Positions 34,909 through 44,324 of a DNA stretch of 64,000 nucleotides are shown piece by piece. Every line of letters begins with the position of its first letter. The first letter of the stretch is position 1. Position numbers and translations under genes: made by a program. The DNA comes from Alphaproteobacteria bacterium (GTDB lineage: Bacteria; Pseudomonadota; Alphaproteobacteria; Micropepsales; Micropepsaceae). The DNA lies in NCBI GenBank assembly GCA_947467345.1, contig CANIHD010000017.1, positions 16,757 through 80,756 of the forward strand, in the 5' to 3' direction. Under the pieces are notes generated by a model. That model did not search any database. It saw nothing but the letters and a program-made list of their open reading frames with translations, and was not told the DNA's origin.

Positions 34909-36951
34909 ATGCCCATGGTGGCGTCCAAATCCGTCAAATCGGCAACGAAGTCGAAGCAAAAGCCCGCTGTGAAACCTCAAGCCAAGGCGAAACCCCAAGC
35001 CAAGGCGAAAGCTGCGCCCAAACCCAAAATTGAGGCGAAGCCGGAGCCAGCGCCGAAGGCGGCGCCCAAACCCGCCCCTGCGCCCGAGCTCAAAGTCGAA
35101 ACCGCACCCAGAATCGAAGCCAAACCCGAACCCGGCCCCAAGCCGGAGAAACCGGCAAAGCTGGAGGCCGCGGCGCAGACCGCATATCAGATGAACGATC
35201 CGGCGGAATTTGGGCGCAACATGGCCCAAGTCGCGGCGAAGAGCCAAAAACTGGTAGGCGATTTCCTGCGCTCGCAAGCGGGAAAAGTGGGATCCGAACC
35301 GCTCGACCCGCTGAATATCAGCGGCGCGTTTTTCGAGTTGCTCGGCCAGATGGCGACGCATCCCGACCAAATCTTCCGCGCGCAATATGCGCTGTGGAAC
35401 GATTACGCCACGCTGTGGCAGCGTTCGGCGCAGCGCCTTATGGGCCAAACGGTCGAACCAGTGGTGGCGCCGGCGGCAGGAGACCGCCGCTTTCGCGACT
35501 CCGATTGGCACGAAAACCAGATCTTTGATTTCATCAAGCAATCCTATTTGCTGACGACCAATTGGGTGCAACGCACTGTCGCCGAAGTCGACGGCATGGA
35601 TCCGAAAGCGCGGGCACGCGCCGCCTTTTATGCCAAGCAATTCGCCGATGCGCTTTCGCCGACGAATTTCGTCTTCACCAATCCCGAAGTCTTGCGCGAG
35701 ACGTTGAGCAGCAATGGCGAAAACCTGGTCAAGGGACTGGACCATTTGCTGAGCGATCTCGAGCGCGGCAAGGGCATCCGTCAGACCACGGATAATTTCG
35801 TGTTGGGCCGCGATGTCGCGACGACACCTGGCAAAGTTGTGTTCCGCAACATTCTGTTTGAGCTGATCCAATATACGCCGACGACCGCCGAAGTTCACGA
35901 AACGCCGCTGCTCATTTTCCCGCCGTGGATCAACAAGTTTTACATTCTCGATTTGCAGCCGAAGAATTCGTTCGTCCGGTGGGCCGTTGAGCGCGGCTAC
36001 ACCGTGTTTGTCGTGTCGTGGGTCAACCCTGACGCCAAATTGGCGACCAAGGGTTTCGACGACTACATGCGCGACGGCATTTTTGCAGCGCTCGACGCTG
36101 TGGAAAAAGCGACCGGCCAGCGCGAAGTGAACACGATCGGCTATTGCATCGCGGGCACGCTTCTCTCCGCCACCCTCGCGTATGTCGCGGCCAGCGGCGA
36201 ATATAAGAACCGCATCAAATCCGCGACCTTCCTTGCGGCGCAGGTGGATTTCTCGCTTGCCGGCGATTTGCAGGTGTTCGTCGATGACGAGCAGCTCGAC
36301 GCCATGGAACAGCAAATGATCAAGGCCGGCGGCGTTCTTGAAGGCTCCAAGATGGCGATGACCTTCAACATGCTGCGCGCCAACGATTTGATCTGGTCGT
36401 TTGTCGTGAACAATTATCTCATGGGTCGCGAACCCATCCCGTTCGATCTTCTCTATTGGAATTCCGACACCACGCGCATGCCGCTGAAGCTGCATCTTTC
36501 CTATTTGCGCCAATGCTATCGCGACAACGCGCTAGCGGGCGCACAGATGGTGCTGGGCGGGCGGAAGCTGGAGCTCTCCAAGATCAAGACACCGGTCTAT
36601 TTCCAGGCTGCCAAGGAAGACCACATCGCGCCCGCGATCTCGGTGTTCAAAGGCGCGAAACTTTTCGGCGGTCCGGTGACCTATATGCTGGCCGGTTCCG
36701 GCCACATTGCCGGCGTCGTCAATCCGCCGAGCTCCGGCAAGTATCAGCATTGGATCAACGACAAACTGCCGGACACTCTGGAAGAGTGGCAGAAGGGTGC
36801 GACAGAACATCCCGGTTCGTGGTGGCCGACATGGGACAAATGGCTGGCCGCGCGTTCAGGTCCCATGATCCCGGCGTTGAAGCCCGGCGACGGTGAACTC
36901 AAACTGCTCGGCGACGCACCCGGAACATATGTAATGGTCAAAGGCGGCTGA
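34909..36951 (+). CDS. phaC: class I poly(3-hydroxyalkanoate) synthase with Lys/Ala/Pro-rich N-terminal tail
   Basis: Polymerises (R)-3-hydroxyacyl-CoA on the granule surface. The 680-residue protein holds the PhaC N-terminal domain (from about 95) and an alpha/beta-hydrolase core with the lipase-like box GYCIAG (catalytic Cys413), a later Asp in KEDHIAP and His in GSGHIAG. Class I length is normally about 590, and the surplus is at the front: residues 1-85 are almost only Lys, Ala, Pro, Glu and Gln in repeated AKPQAK and PKPAPAP units, as in histone H1-like proteins. An AGGTGA site precedes ATG 34909. No phaA or phaB neighbours; a phasin gene lies 15 kb away. Confidence 0.95.
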   Translation: MPMVASKSVKSATKSKQKPAVKPQAKAKPQAKAKAAPKPKIEAKPEPAPKAAPKPAPAPELKVETAPRIEAKPEPGPKPEKPAKLEAAAQTAYQMNDPAEFGRNMAQVAAKSQKLVGDFLRSQAGKVGSEPLDPLNISGAFFELLGQMATHPDQIFRAQYALWNDYATLWQRSAQRLMGQTVEPVVAPAAGDRRFRDSDWHENQIFDFIKQSYLLTTNWVQRTVAEVDGMDPKARARAAFYAKQFADALSPTNFVFTNPEVLRETLSSNGENLVKGLDHLLSDLERGKGIRQTTDNFVLGRDVATTPGKVVFRNILFELIQYTPTTAEVHETPLLIFPPWINKFYILDLQPKNSFVRWAVERGYTVFVVSWVNPDAKLATKGFDDYMRDGIFAALDAVEKATGQREVNTIGYCIAGTLLSATLAYVAASGEYKNRIKSATFLAAQVDFSLAGDLQVFVDDEQLDAMEQQMIKAGGVLEGSKMAMTFNMLRANDLIWSFVVNNYLMGREPIPFDLLYWNSDTTRMPLKLHLSYLRQCYRDNALAGAQMVLGGRKLELSKIKTPVYFQAAKEDHIAPAISVFKGAKLFGGPVTYMLAGSGHIAGVVNPPSSGKYQHWINDKLPDTLEEWQKGATEHPGSWWPTWDKWLAARSGPMIPALKPGDGELKLLGDAPGTYVMVKGG

Positions 36952-36966
36952 CGGTCGGATCACGCG

Positions 36967-37749
36967 ATGAGAATTGCCACCTGGAATGTGAACTCGGTCA
37001 AAGCGCGCTTAGAGTCGGTGCAAGCCTGGATCAAAGAGACGTCGCCCGACGTCATCTGCTTGCAGGAAATCAAGACGACGACCGAAACCTTCCCGGCCGC
37101 TGTGTTCGAAGATCTTGGCTACAACTGCGCCATCCACGGGCAGAAGAGCTATAACGGCGTCGCCATTCTTTCGAAGCGCCCACTCGAAGACGTGCGTCGC
37201 GGATTGCCTGAAATTGAAGGCGACGATCACGCCCGTTACATCGAGGCCGTCGTGCCAGGCGACAAGGGCATGGTGCGAATCGCTTCCATTTATGCACCGA
37301 ACGGTAACCCGCCAGGGACTGATCGCTTCGCTTACAAGCTTGCTTGGCTGGAGCGCTTGCGGGCGCATGCGTTAACGATATTGCCACGCGAAGAGTGCGT
37401 CGTTTTGGCCGGCGACTTCAACGTTATTCCCACTGATTTGGACTGCCATGATCCCAAGGCGTGGGCCGGTGACGCGCTCTTCCAACCGGAGACGAAAGCT
37501 GCCCTCCGCCGCCTTGCAAACCTTGGATTTACCGATGTTTTTCGCGCCTGCCATGGCGATGAGCGCGCCTATACATTCTGGGACTATTTCGCCGGAACCT
37601 GGCAGAAGGATCGCGGGATCCGGATCGACCATATGTTGTTAACGCCGCAGGCCGCAGACCGCATAGAAGGCAGCGGAATCGACCGTCATGTGCGCGCATG
37701 GGAACGCCCTTCCGATCATGTTCCAGTTTGGTGCGAATTGACAATTTGA
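36967..37749 (+). CDS. xthA: exodeoxyribonuclease III
   Basis: Mg-dependent AP endonuclease and 3'-5' exonuclease for base-excision repair. The 260-residue protein carries the endonuclease/exonuclease/phosphatase motifs: TWNVNSVKARL, CLQEIKT (metal Glu), the YNGVAILSK block, LAGDFNVIPTDLD, and the C-terminal RIDHMLLTP and SDHVPVW. It starts 15 bases after phaC and may be co-transcribed. Confidence 0.95.
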   Translation: MRIATWNVNSVKARLESVQAWIKETSPDVICLQEIKTTTETFPAAVFEDLGYNCAIHGQKSYNGVAILSKRPLEDVRRGLPEIEGDDHARYIEAVVPGDKGMVRIASIYAPNGNPPGTDRFAYKLAWLERLRAHALTILPREECVVLAGDFNVIPTDLDCHDPKAWAGDALFQPETKAALRRLANLGFTDVFRACHGDERAYTFWDYFAGTWQKDRGIRIDHMLLTPQAADRIEGSGIDRHVRAWERPSDHVPVWCELTI

Positions 37750-37836
37750 GTGGTGAGATTAGAAACCATTCATTACAGCTTCATTTGGTCCACCCCTGAA
37801 GCCTTATTTGCCAACTCTCTAAGAGGAGCTCTCAAA

Positions 37837-38064
37837 GTGAAATCTCTCAATATTCTGGCCGCGCTCGCAACAGCGACGCTGCTCATCGGTTGCAACCAGA
37901 CCGCCGAAGCACCGGCCGCCGATGTAGCGCCGGTCGTGGAGGCTCCTGCCGAGGCTCCGCCGGCTGAAGGCGCTCCCCCTGCGGAAGAAGTTCCGCCGGC
38001 TGAAGTTCCTGCCGAGGGCGCGCCTGTTGACGCCGCCCCGCCGGCCGAAGCTCCGGCTCAGTAA
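37837..38064 (+). CDS. small Pro/Ala/Glu-rich lipoprotein
   Basis: A 75-residue lipoprotein starting at GTG 37837 with an AGAGGAG site eight bases upstream. A signal peptide (MKSLNILAALATATLLIGC) ends in a lipobox with Cys19; the remainder is a repetitive extended chain of PPAE, PAEG and APAE units. It is probably a cell-envelope spacer or linker; no enzyme domain. A very strong terminator follows at once, so it is transcribed as a discrete unit end. Confidence 0.75.
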   Translation: MKSLNILAALATATLLIGCNQTAEAPAADVAPVVEAPAEAPPAEGAPPAEEVPPAEVPAEGAPVDAAPPAEAPAQ

Positions 38065-38086
38065 GCCTAGTTTCGGTTATGACATG

Positions 38087-38118
38087 AAACACCCTGCTGC
38101 TTGGGCAGCAGGGTGTTT
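38087..38118 (+). terminator. intrinsic terminator
   Basis: AAACACCCTGCTGC and GCAGCAGGGTGTTT form a fourteen-base perfect stem with a four-base loop (TTGG), followed by TGTCT. It ends the xthA/lipoprotein transcripts. Confidence 0.9.
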
Positions 38119-38305
38119 TGTCTTGTCGAAAGCATGGATCGACGTGTCGAAATGTGTGTTCAATGGCAGCAACACCGTGGCACAAATGCCGCGCTAACGC
38201 GGTCTATTAAGTAAAGGCCCTTATTCAAGCCGACACTTGAACCGAGCGGTTCTAATATAAATCTCGAACCTGACATTCCCGGATGTGGAAGAGTTGCAGA
38301 CTGCA

Positions 38306-38770
38306 ATGACGAAGGCCGTTTATTCCAAGATGCTTCTGGCGATCACGATGTGTATCGCGGTTGCGGCATGTGGACGCGACGCGGCCGCGCCTGAAGCGTC
38401 AACTACGCCGGCGCCGGATGCGGCACCCGCGGTACCGGGCATCGTTCCGCCTGCAACCGAAACAGCGGTTGCTCGGGTCGAAAGCGTGATGGTCTCGCGG
38501 CCGCAAGAAGCGCCACATTCCATTCGCATTCAGGCCTCGGGAATTGTCGGTACGCGCGGCTGGAGCGGCGCACGCCTTGTGCCCATCGAAAACGTCGAGG
38601 GTGGCAAAACGAGAAGCTTCAATCTGGTGGCAATGTCTCCTGCCACCGGCCAAGGCGCCGGCCCGACAGAGATTGTGGAAGCCGAGCTTCAGCTCGACAT
38701 GCTTCCGAACGGCACGGAGATGATTCGTGTTGTCGGCGCCACCAACGAGGTTTCGGCTTTTATGCCGTAA
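38306..38770 (+). CDS. hypothetical lipoprotein
   Basis: A 154-residue lipoprotein: signal MTKAVYSKMLLAITMCIAVAACG with Cys about residue 22, a Pro/Ala-rich linker, then a beta-rich domain (HSIRIQASGIVGTRGWSGARLVPIE, RSFNLVAMSP, VVGATNEVSAF). The last domain resembles small periplasmic beta-sandwich proteins. No family name can be given. A GTG at 38285 is a longer alternative start. It is convergent with pleD. Confidence 0.65.
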   Translation: MTKAVYSKMLLAITMCIAVAACGRDAAAPEASTTPAPDAAPAVPGIVPPATETAVARVESVMVSRPQEAPHSIRIQASGIVGTRGWSGARLVPIENVEGGKTRSFNLVAMSPATGQGAGPTEIVEAELQLDMLPNGTEMIRVVGATNEVSAFMP

Positions 38771-38782
38771 CGCGCGAAACGG

Positions 38783-40150
38783 CTAAGCCGCTTCGGCGAT
38801 AACCCGGTTACGCCCCTCCCGCTTGGCGCGGTAGAGCGCCTGGTCAGCGCGGTACAGCAGATTGTCCGCCGTATCGTCGCCGCCCAAAGAGCAAGCCAAC
38901 CCAACGCTGACGGTCACGCGAATGCTGCCGGGCGGGCGCGCCAAGGGAAACGGCGTTTGTTCCACGCTTTCGCGGAGACGCTCAGCCACCGTGTAAGCGA
39001 AGGTCGTATCCGTATCGGGCATGACCACGACGAATTCCTCGCCGCCGTAACGGCATGCGAGATCGATCCCGCGAACATTGGCCGCAATGCGGCCCGCAAA
39101 CTCCTTCAGGACGCTGTCGCCAGAATCATGACCGTGCGTGTCGTTGGCCGACTTGAAATAATCGATGTCCAGAACCAGGAACGAGATCGGCTTGGTGGGG
39201 GACGCGTTCTTCATCAGCGTGTCGAGATGACGCGCCATATAGCGGCGGTTGTGCAGGCTGGTCAGCTGATCGGTGATCGCCATTTCCAGGCTGAGCTGAA
39301 CGTTATGACGAAGACGGTCCGCGTAGCGCTTTTTGCGCAGCTGGGTGCGAACGCGCGCCTGCAATTCGTTACGGTCCACCGGCCGCATCAGATAGTCGTT
39401 CACGCCCATGTCCAGAGCCTGGGCAAGCTTGCGTGTTTCACCTTCGCTGACCACGACCAGAATCGGGGCGCCGCGCGCTTCCGGAATAGAGCGCAGATGC
39501 GAACACAGGCGTAGGCCGTCAAAAGCGCGAATGCCGAGGCTCACGACAATGAGGTCGAAATCGTCGCCGCGCGCGCGCAGCAAGGCTTCGTCGAAGGTCT
39601 CGATCGTCGTGACTTTGTTTTTGGGCTCAAGCGCGGTGCGATACCACGCCACCGATTCCGGGCGGTCATCGACCACAAGAATACGGCCCGGCGAGTCGGA
39701 ATCGACCATGGCTTCGCCAGGATCGACCAGGCCCATGCTCTGACCGGTTTCTTCGCGCATGCGAAGTTCGTCGGTCATCATTTTCAAGCGCACCAGGCTG
39801 TGCACGCGCGCGAAGAGCGCGGTGTCGTCCACCGGTTTGGTGAGAAAATCATCGGCCCCTGCTTCGAGGCCCGTAATGCGATCGGACGGCTGATCTAGCG
39901 CCGTCACCATCACGATGGGAACATGCGCGGTCTTAGGATTGGCTTTGATGCGGCGGCAGACTTCGAAGCCGTCCATGCCCGGCATCATGACGTCCAGGAG
40001 GATGATGTCCGGAATCTCCGCGGCAACGCGCGCAAGCGCCTGCTCGCCATTGAGTGCGCTGACGACCTCAAAATATTCCGCCGCCAACTTCGCTTCGAGA
40101 AGTTTGACGTTGGAAATGATGTCGTCGACGACGAGTACCCGTGCAGTCAT
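38783..40150 (-). CDS. pleD: PleD-type response regulator / diguanylate cyclase
   Basis: A 455-residue protein making cyclic-di-GMP when phosphorylated. The first receiver has acidic pair and phosphoacceptor Asp53 (LLDVMMPG). The second receiver (about 155-275) keeps the fold but has Ser-Leu where the Asp should be (VVSLGIRAFDG), the adaptor role known for PleD. The GGDEF domain has the active motif GGEEF at 369-373, and upstream RGID forms the inhibitory I-site. It follows divK by 11 bases on the same strand, the Caulobacter arrangement, and should act in polar development. Confidence 0.95.
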   Translation of the reverse strand: MTARVLVVDDIISNVKLLEAKLAAEYFEVVSALNGEQALARVAAEIPDIILLDVMMPGMDGFEVCRRIKANPKTAHVPIVMVTALDQPSDRITGLEAGADDFLTKPVDDTALFARVHSLVRLKMMTDELRMREETGQSMGLVDPGEAMVDSDSPGRILVVDDRPESVAWYRTALEPKNKVTTIETFDEALLRARGDDFDLIVVSLGIRAFDGLRLCSHLRSIPEARGAPILVVVSEGETRKLAQALDMGVNDYLMRPVDRNELQARVRTQLRKKRYADRLRHNVQLSLEMAITDQLTSLHNRRYMARHLDTLMKNASPTKPISFLVLDIDYFKSANDTHGHDSGDSVLKEFAGRIAANVRGIDLACRYGGEEFVVVMPDTDTTFAYTVAERLRESVEQTPFPLARPPGSIRVTVSVGLACSLGGDDTADNLLYRADQALYRAKREGRNRVIAEAA

Positions 40151-40161
40151 GATGCGAAATC

Positions 40162-40536
40162 TCAGCCCAGAAAGCGGCGGACAGTATCGAGAAAGTTGGT
40201 CACGGAGATCGGCTTGGAGATATAGGCTTCGCACCCGCCCTGACGAATCGTCTCTTCATCGCCCTTCATGGCGAAGGCAGTTACCGCGACGACCGGAATC
40301 GAACGCAGGCTGGAATCTTCCTTCAGCCATTTGGTGACTTCGAGCCCGGAAACCTCCGGCAGCTTGATGTCCATCAAAATCAAATCGGGACGATGCTCGC
40401 GCGCGATATCCAGCGCTTCCATGCCGTCCTTCGTTTGAAGAATGTTGTAGCCGTGCGCATCCAAGAGGTCGTGGAAAAGCTTCATGTTCAGCTCGTTGTC
40501 TTCAACGATCAGAACCGTTTTGGCTTTAACGTCCAT
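40162..40536 (-). CDS. divK: single-domain response regulator DivK
   Basis: A 124-residue stand-alone receiver with phosphoacceptor Asp56 ([10 protein letters not shown]), acidic residues Glu12-Asp13, Thr in VAVTAFAM and Lys in ISKPIS. With pleD directly downstream this is the DivK of the PleC/DivJ-DivK-PleD pathway that controls the CtrA cell-cycle regulator. ATG 40536 gives the normal length. The divergent DUF3572 gene is a frequent neighbour of divK. Confidence 0.95.
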   Translation of the reverse strand: MDVKAKTVLIVEDNELNMKLFHDLLDAHGYNILQTKDGMEALDIAREHRPDLILMDIKLPEVSGLEVTKWLKEDSSLRSIPVVAVTAFAMKGDEETIRQGGCEAYISKPISVTNFLDTVRRFLG

Positions 40537-40691
40537 CACTTGACACTCCGATCGCAGCGGCGCCGAATGGACGCCTGCCGTCACGAACAAACCCACCCGA
40601 CCCGCTCGGTTGGTTAACGAAATGTTCGCAACCTGCTTGTGCTGCTTTTGTCTCATGTTCTTTGTAGGCTTTATCCCTTAACGCCCCATTG

Positions 40692-40964
40692 ATGATGCAA
40701 CGCTCGGATGCAGAAACCATGGCTTTGGGCGTGCTCGCGTGGGCCGCCGCCGAAGGCGATGCCTTGAATGATTTCCTCGGTTTTTCAGGTCTGGACATCG
40801 ACGAGCTCCGGGCTCGGGCGGCGGAACCCGAACTTCTGGCGGCGCTCATGGATTTTATTCTTGGGCATGAGAAATATGCCGCGGCGGTTTGCGCTGCCGA
40901 AGGTTTGGGCGCCGAGACCTTGCACGCCGTCCGCCGGGCCCTGCCCGGATCGGCGTTGGAATAG
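40692..40964 (+). CDS. DUF3572 family protein
   Basis: A 90-residue soluble helical protein with no known role, typical of alphaproteobacteria. The SDAETMALGVLAWAAAEGDALNDFLG segment and the ending with FILGHEKYAAAVCAAEGL are the DUF3572 pattern. Adjacent ATGs at 40692 and 40695 are both possible starts. It is divergent from divK and followed by the ROK kinase after nine bases. Confidence 0.88.
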   Translation: MMQRSDAETMALGVLAWAAAEGDALNDFLGFSGLDIDELRARAAEPELLAALMDFILGHEKYAAAVCAAEGLGAETLHAVRRALPGSALE

Positions 40965-40973
40965 GAATCGGAC

Positions 40974-41888
40974 ATGCGGATCGGCGTTGATCTCGGTGGT
41001 ACCAAGATCGAAATCGCGCTTCTGGAGGCCGATGGAACGATCAGCCTGCGGCGGCGCGAATGGGCGCCCTCGGGCGACTATCAGGCCACTGTGCGCGCCA
41101 TCGCAAAGCTGGTGGAAGGTGTGGAATCCGAACGTGGAATTTTCGCGTCGGTTGGCGTCGGCATTCCCGGCAGCATCAGTCCGAGCACGGGGCTGGTGCA
41201 AAACGCCAACTCAACCTGGCTGATCGGCAAGCCTTTCGACATCGATCTGGGCAAAGCTTTGAGACGCACCGTGCGCGTGGCCAATGACGCGAATTGTTTC
41301 GCGCTGTCTGAAGCGGTGGACGGCGCCGGAAGCGGGTACGATAGCGTGTTCGGCGTCATTCTCGGCACTGGCGCGGGATCCGGCATCGTGTTCGGGCGTA
41401 AAGTCCATGTAGGCCGTCATGCCATTGCCGGCGAATGGGGACACAATCCACTGCCATGGCCGAACGATAACGAGCGCCCCGGCTTTGAGTGCTATTGCGG
41501 CAGACGCGGCTGCATCGAAACATTCATCAGCGGCCCAGGAATCGCACGCGATCATGGCGGCAGCGATGCAGCCAGTATTGCGGCAGCGGCGCGCGCCGGC
41601 GATCCACGCGCTGTCGCCACCATGGAGCGCTATTTCGACCGTGCCGCGCGCAGCCTGGCGCATGTGATCAACCTGATCGATCCGGATGCGATCGTTCTCG
41701 GTGGCGGTCTTTCCAATATCGACGCGCTTTACACCGAACTGCCAAGGCGTCTGCCGGCCTATATTTTTTCCGGTGCCGACAGTCCGCCGATCCTAAAAAA
41801 TCAGCATGGCGATTCCAGCGGTGTGCGCGGCGCCGCCTGGCTGTGGCCAGATCAATCGTCGCCGTCGAGCGTCAGCAGCGCACCGTAA
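40974..41888 (+). CDS. ROK-family sugar kinase (fructokinase-like)
   Basis: A 304-residue hexose kinase. The ATP-binding start GVDLGGTKIEIAL, the sugar-binding NDANCFALSEA, GTGAGSGIV and HNPLPWP with the zinc motif CYCGRRGCIE are all seen. The E-W-G-H-N-P-L segment and this zinc motif fit the Mak fructokinase or N-acetylglucosamine kinase group; fructose is the best guess. Its 3' end overlaps the convergent aguB by 37 bases. Confidence 0.88.
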   Translation: MRIGVDLGGTKIEIALLEADGTISLRRREWAPSGDYQATVRAIAKLVEGVESERGIFASVGVGIPGSISPSTGLVQNANSTWLIGKPFDIDLGKALRRTVRVANDANCFALSEAVDGAGSGYDSVFGVILGTGAGSGIVFGRKVHVGRHAIAGEWGHNPLPWPNDNERPGFECYCGRRGCIETFISGPGIARDHGGSDAASIAAAARAGDPRAVATMERYFDRAARSLAHVINLIDPDAIVLGGGLSNIDALYTELPRRLPAYIFSGADSPPILKNQHGDSSGVRGAAWLWPDQSSPSSVSSAP

Positions 41889-42724
41889 AGCTCTGGACGG
41901 CGGTCGCGAAACAGACCCCACGCCTTACGCGACTTGGCAATGGCAGTCAGATCGAATGTCGCGGTGATGATTCCTTCTGCATCTTGCGGCAGCTCGGCGA
42001 CAATTTCGCCCGCCGGCCCCGCAATGAACGACGATCCGTAAAATGTAATTTCGCTCGCGGCGCCCTCTTCGCGGCCAATGCGGTTAGAGGCCACCAGCGG
42101 CATGCAATTGGCGGCAGCGTGGCCTTGCATCACGCGGCGCCATTGATCACGCGAATTCACCGGGGCCGCCGGCGGAGGCTCACTGCCGATCGCGGTGGGA
42201 TAAAAGAGAATTTCCGCACCTTTCAGGGCCATGATGCGCGCCGATTCGGGAAACCACTGGTCCCAACAGATGCCGCACCCCAACGTGCCATAGCGCGTAT
42301 GCCAGGCCTGAAATCCCGTATCGCCCGGGCTGAAATAATATTTCTCCTGATAGCCCGGCCCATCCGGAATATGCGATTTGCGATAGTGACCAATGACATC
42401 GCCGTCGGCATCGATCATCGCAAGAGAATTGAAACAGGCCACGTTTGCGTGCTCGAAGAAGCTGAGGGGCAACACCACGGACAATTCCCGCGCCAGCGCC
42501 GAAAACTCGGCAATCAGCGGATTACCGGCAAAGGGCTGCGCCAGTGCGAAATGCTTCTCGCTTTGGTCCAGGCAGAAGTAGGGCGTCGCGAAAAATTCCG
42601 GCAGCAGAACGACCTGCGCGCCGCGCGAAGCCGCCTCACGCACCACGGCTTTCGCTTTGGTGATATTCGCCGGCAAATCCCAAGAACAGGCAAATTGTGT
42701 GGCGGCGAGTGTAATGCCTGTCAC
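41852..42724 (-). CDS. aguB: N-carbamoylputrescine amidase
   Basis: Nitrilase-fold hydrolase of 290 residues giving putrescine from N-carbamoylputrescine. The Glu-Lys-Cys triad is visible in LPEFFATPYF, YRKSHIPDGPGYQEKYYF and GCGICWDQWFPE. Start GTG 42724 has an AGGAG site and overlaps the stop of the agmatine deiminase gene as GTGA, so the two pathway enzymes are made from one coupled message. Confidence 0.93.
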   Translation of the reverse strand: MTGITLAATQFACSWDLPANITKAKAVVREAASRGAQVVLLPEFFATPYFCLDQSEKHFALAQPFAGNPLIAEFSALARELSVVLPLSFFEHANVACFNSLAMIDADGDVIGHYRKSHIPDGPGYQEKYYFSPGDTGFQAWHTRYGTLGCGICWDQWFPESARIMALKGAEILFYPTAIGSEPPPAAPVNSRDQWRRVMQGHAAANCMPLVASNRIGREEGAASEITFYGSSFIAGPAGEIVAELPQDAEGIITATFDLTAIAKSRKAWGLFRDRRPELYGALLTLDGDD

Positions 42725-43767
42725 GGCAAAGGCTCCTGTTGCGTGATGCAATGAATGCCGCCGCCGCCTTCAACGATATCGAGAGCGTCGATTTGCATGA
42801 TATCGCGGTCGGGAAAACAATCGGTCAAAATCGAGCGTGCCTCTTCATCGTGGGCGTCATCGAATGCCGGCATGATGACGGCACCCTTGGCGAGATAAAA
42901 GTTCACGTAGGATGCCGCCATTAACTTGCCGGTCCATGCGTTCCGCGTTTTAGCTGGCTGCGGCAGCTCAACAATCTCGATTCTATCGCCGTTTTGCACA
43001 TGCGCCGCCCGTAAGACGCGCAGAGCACCCTGCACCGGCTCCCAATCCAGATGATCTTTCGGCGGAATACCAACCAGCACACGCGCATGGGCAATAAAAC
43101 AGGCGATATTGTCGATATGTCCGTCGGTCTCGTCGTCTGAAAAAACACCCCCCAGCCAGATGATTTTTTGCGCGCCGAGATAGTCGCGCAAGCATGCCTC
43201 GATCTCGCTTCTAGAGAGATCTGGATTACGGTTGGGATTAAGAAGGCATTGTTCCGTGGTCAATATGGTCCTATGGCCATTGCTGTGCAGCGCACCGCCT
43301 TCGCAAGTTAATGGCGCCTCATACGCCTGAACATTCTGCCGCGTGAGTATCCGCCCAGCCAGAGCAGCATCATTCGTATACGGATGATATTTCTCGCCCC
43401 AAGCATTGAAGCGCCACTTCACGCCAGCGAGACGGCCCTTCCCGTCCTTCAAAAAGGTGGGGCCGGTATCGCGCGCCCAGCTATCATCGATCGCCATGTC
43501 CACAATTTCGGCCTTGCCGCCGGTTGCGAGCTTGGCCTCGGCGGCATCTTCGGCACACGCGACCATCGACACGGGTTCAAAGGCGGCAATCGCACGCGCG
43601 ACACGCGCATAAGCCTGCTTGGCGCGCAAAAACCGTTCCTGATTGCCAAACGCTTCCAACCGCGACGGCCAGCACATCCAGGTGCGTGTGTGGGCATCCC
43701 ATTCCGCGGGCATGCCAAAGCCTTCACTGGCTGGCAAAGGCATAACGGCGTCGTGGGTCTTGGTCAT
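42721..43767 (-). CDS. aguA: agmatine deiminase
   Basis: Converts agmatine to N-carbamoylputrescine and ammonia. The 348-residue protein shows FGMPAEWDAHTRTWMCWP, DDSWARDTGP, the H-S-N-G-H block, SDDETDGHIDN and the catalytic Cys near the end (GGGGIHCITQQEP). An ATG ten codons upstream (43797) is an alternative start. Together with aguB it gives the two-step agmatine route to putrescine; arginine decarboxylase is not in the window. Confidence 0.93.
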   Translation of the reverse strand: MTKTHDAVMPLPASEGFGMPAEWDAHTRTWMCWPSRLEAFGNQERFLRAKQAYARVARAIAAFEPVSMVACAEDAAEAKLATGGKAEIVDMAIDDSWARDTGPTFLKDGKGRLAGVKWRFNAWGEKYHPYTNDAALAGRILTRQNVQAYEAPLTCEGGALHSNGHRTILTTEQCLLNPNRNPDLSRSEIEACLRDYLGAQKIIWLGGVFSDDETDGHIDNIACFIAHARVLVGIPPKDHLDWEPVQGALRVLRAAHVQNGDRIEIVELPQPAKTRNAWTGKLMAASYVNFYLAKGAVIMPAFDDAHDEEARSILTDCFPDRDIMQIDALDIVEGGGGIHCITQQEPLP

Positions 43768-43856
43768 GGCCCACCCTAAACCGTTTTTCTGCAGCATGGG
43801 GAGCCCCTCGCGAACGCGCGCGCGTAGCGCTAGACTCAAGAAAAGGAGAACCCCGA

Positions 43857-44324
43857 ATGGGACGTATCGACGATCGCTTGAGACAATTGGGCCTTGAATT
43901 GCCGAATGTGACTGTACCTGTGGCGAACTATGTTCCGTGGGTTCGAACCGGCGCACTGCTGTTCATCTCCGGACAAATCACATTGGGCCCGGACAAATCT
44001 CTGCAATATGTCGGAACCATTGGAAAAGAATTTGGTGTCGAAGAGGGCCGCCAAGCGGCACGACTCGCCGCCATCAATGTGCTGGCAGCCGCGCGCAACG
44101 CGCTTGATGGCGATCTCGCCCGCGTCGTTCGCGTCGTGAAGGTCACCGGATTTGTGAATGCGATCCCCGGCTTCGCTCAACATCCGGAAGTCGTAAACGG
44201 CGCCTCGGATTTGTTCGTCGAAGTATTCGGCGATGCCGGCCGTCATGCCCGCGCAGCAGTTGGCGCTTCTTCTTTGCCGCGCGGCGTCGCCGTGGAGGTT
44301 GAGGCGATTTTCGAGGTCATGTGA
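43857..44324 (+). CDS. RidA/YjgF family protein
   Basis: A 155-residue trimeric deaminase-fold protein, longer than canonical RidA (about 130) and of the subgroup with the N-terminal IDDRLRQLGLELP. Family members hydrolyse reactive enamine/imine intermediates from PLP enzymes. Seen: LLFISGQI, the GRQAARLAAINVLAAARNALGD-like helix and VEVEAIFEV. The next gene begins inside its stop codon (GTGA). Confidence 0.9.
   Translation: MGRIDDRLRQLGLELPNVTVPVANYVPWVRTGALLFISGQITLGPDKSLQYVGTIGKEFGVEEGRQAARLAAINVLAAARNALDGDLARVVRVVKVTGFVNAIPGFAQHPEVVNGASDLFVEVFGDAGRHARAAVGASSLPRGVAVEVEAIFEVM

Noticed and set aside
34843..36513. 556-codon open frame opposite phaC
   Set aside because: Antisense shadow of the PHA synthase; Arg/Gly/Phe-rich repeats at one end mirror the Lys/Ala/Pro repeats.
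40612..40628. CtrA-like half-site upstream of divK
   Set aside because: One half matches TTAAC, the other is CGAA, leaving two mismatches; attractive because of divK but too weak on its own.
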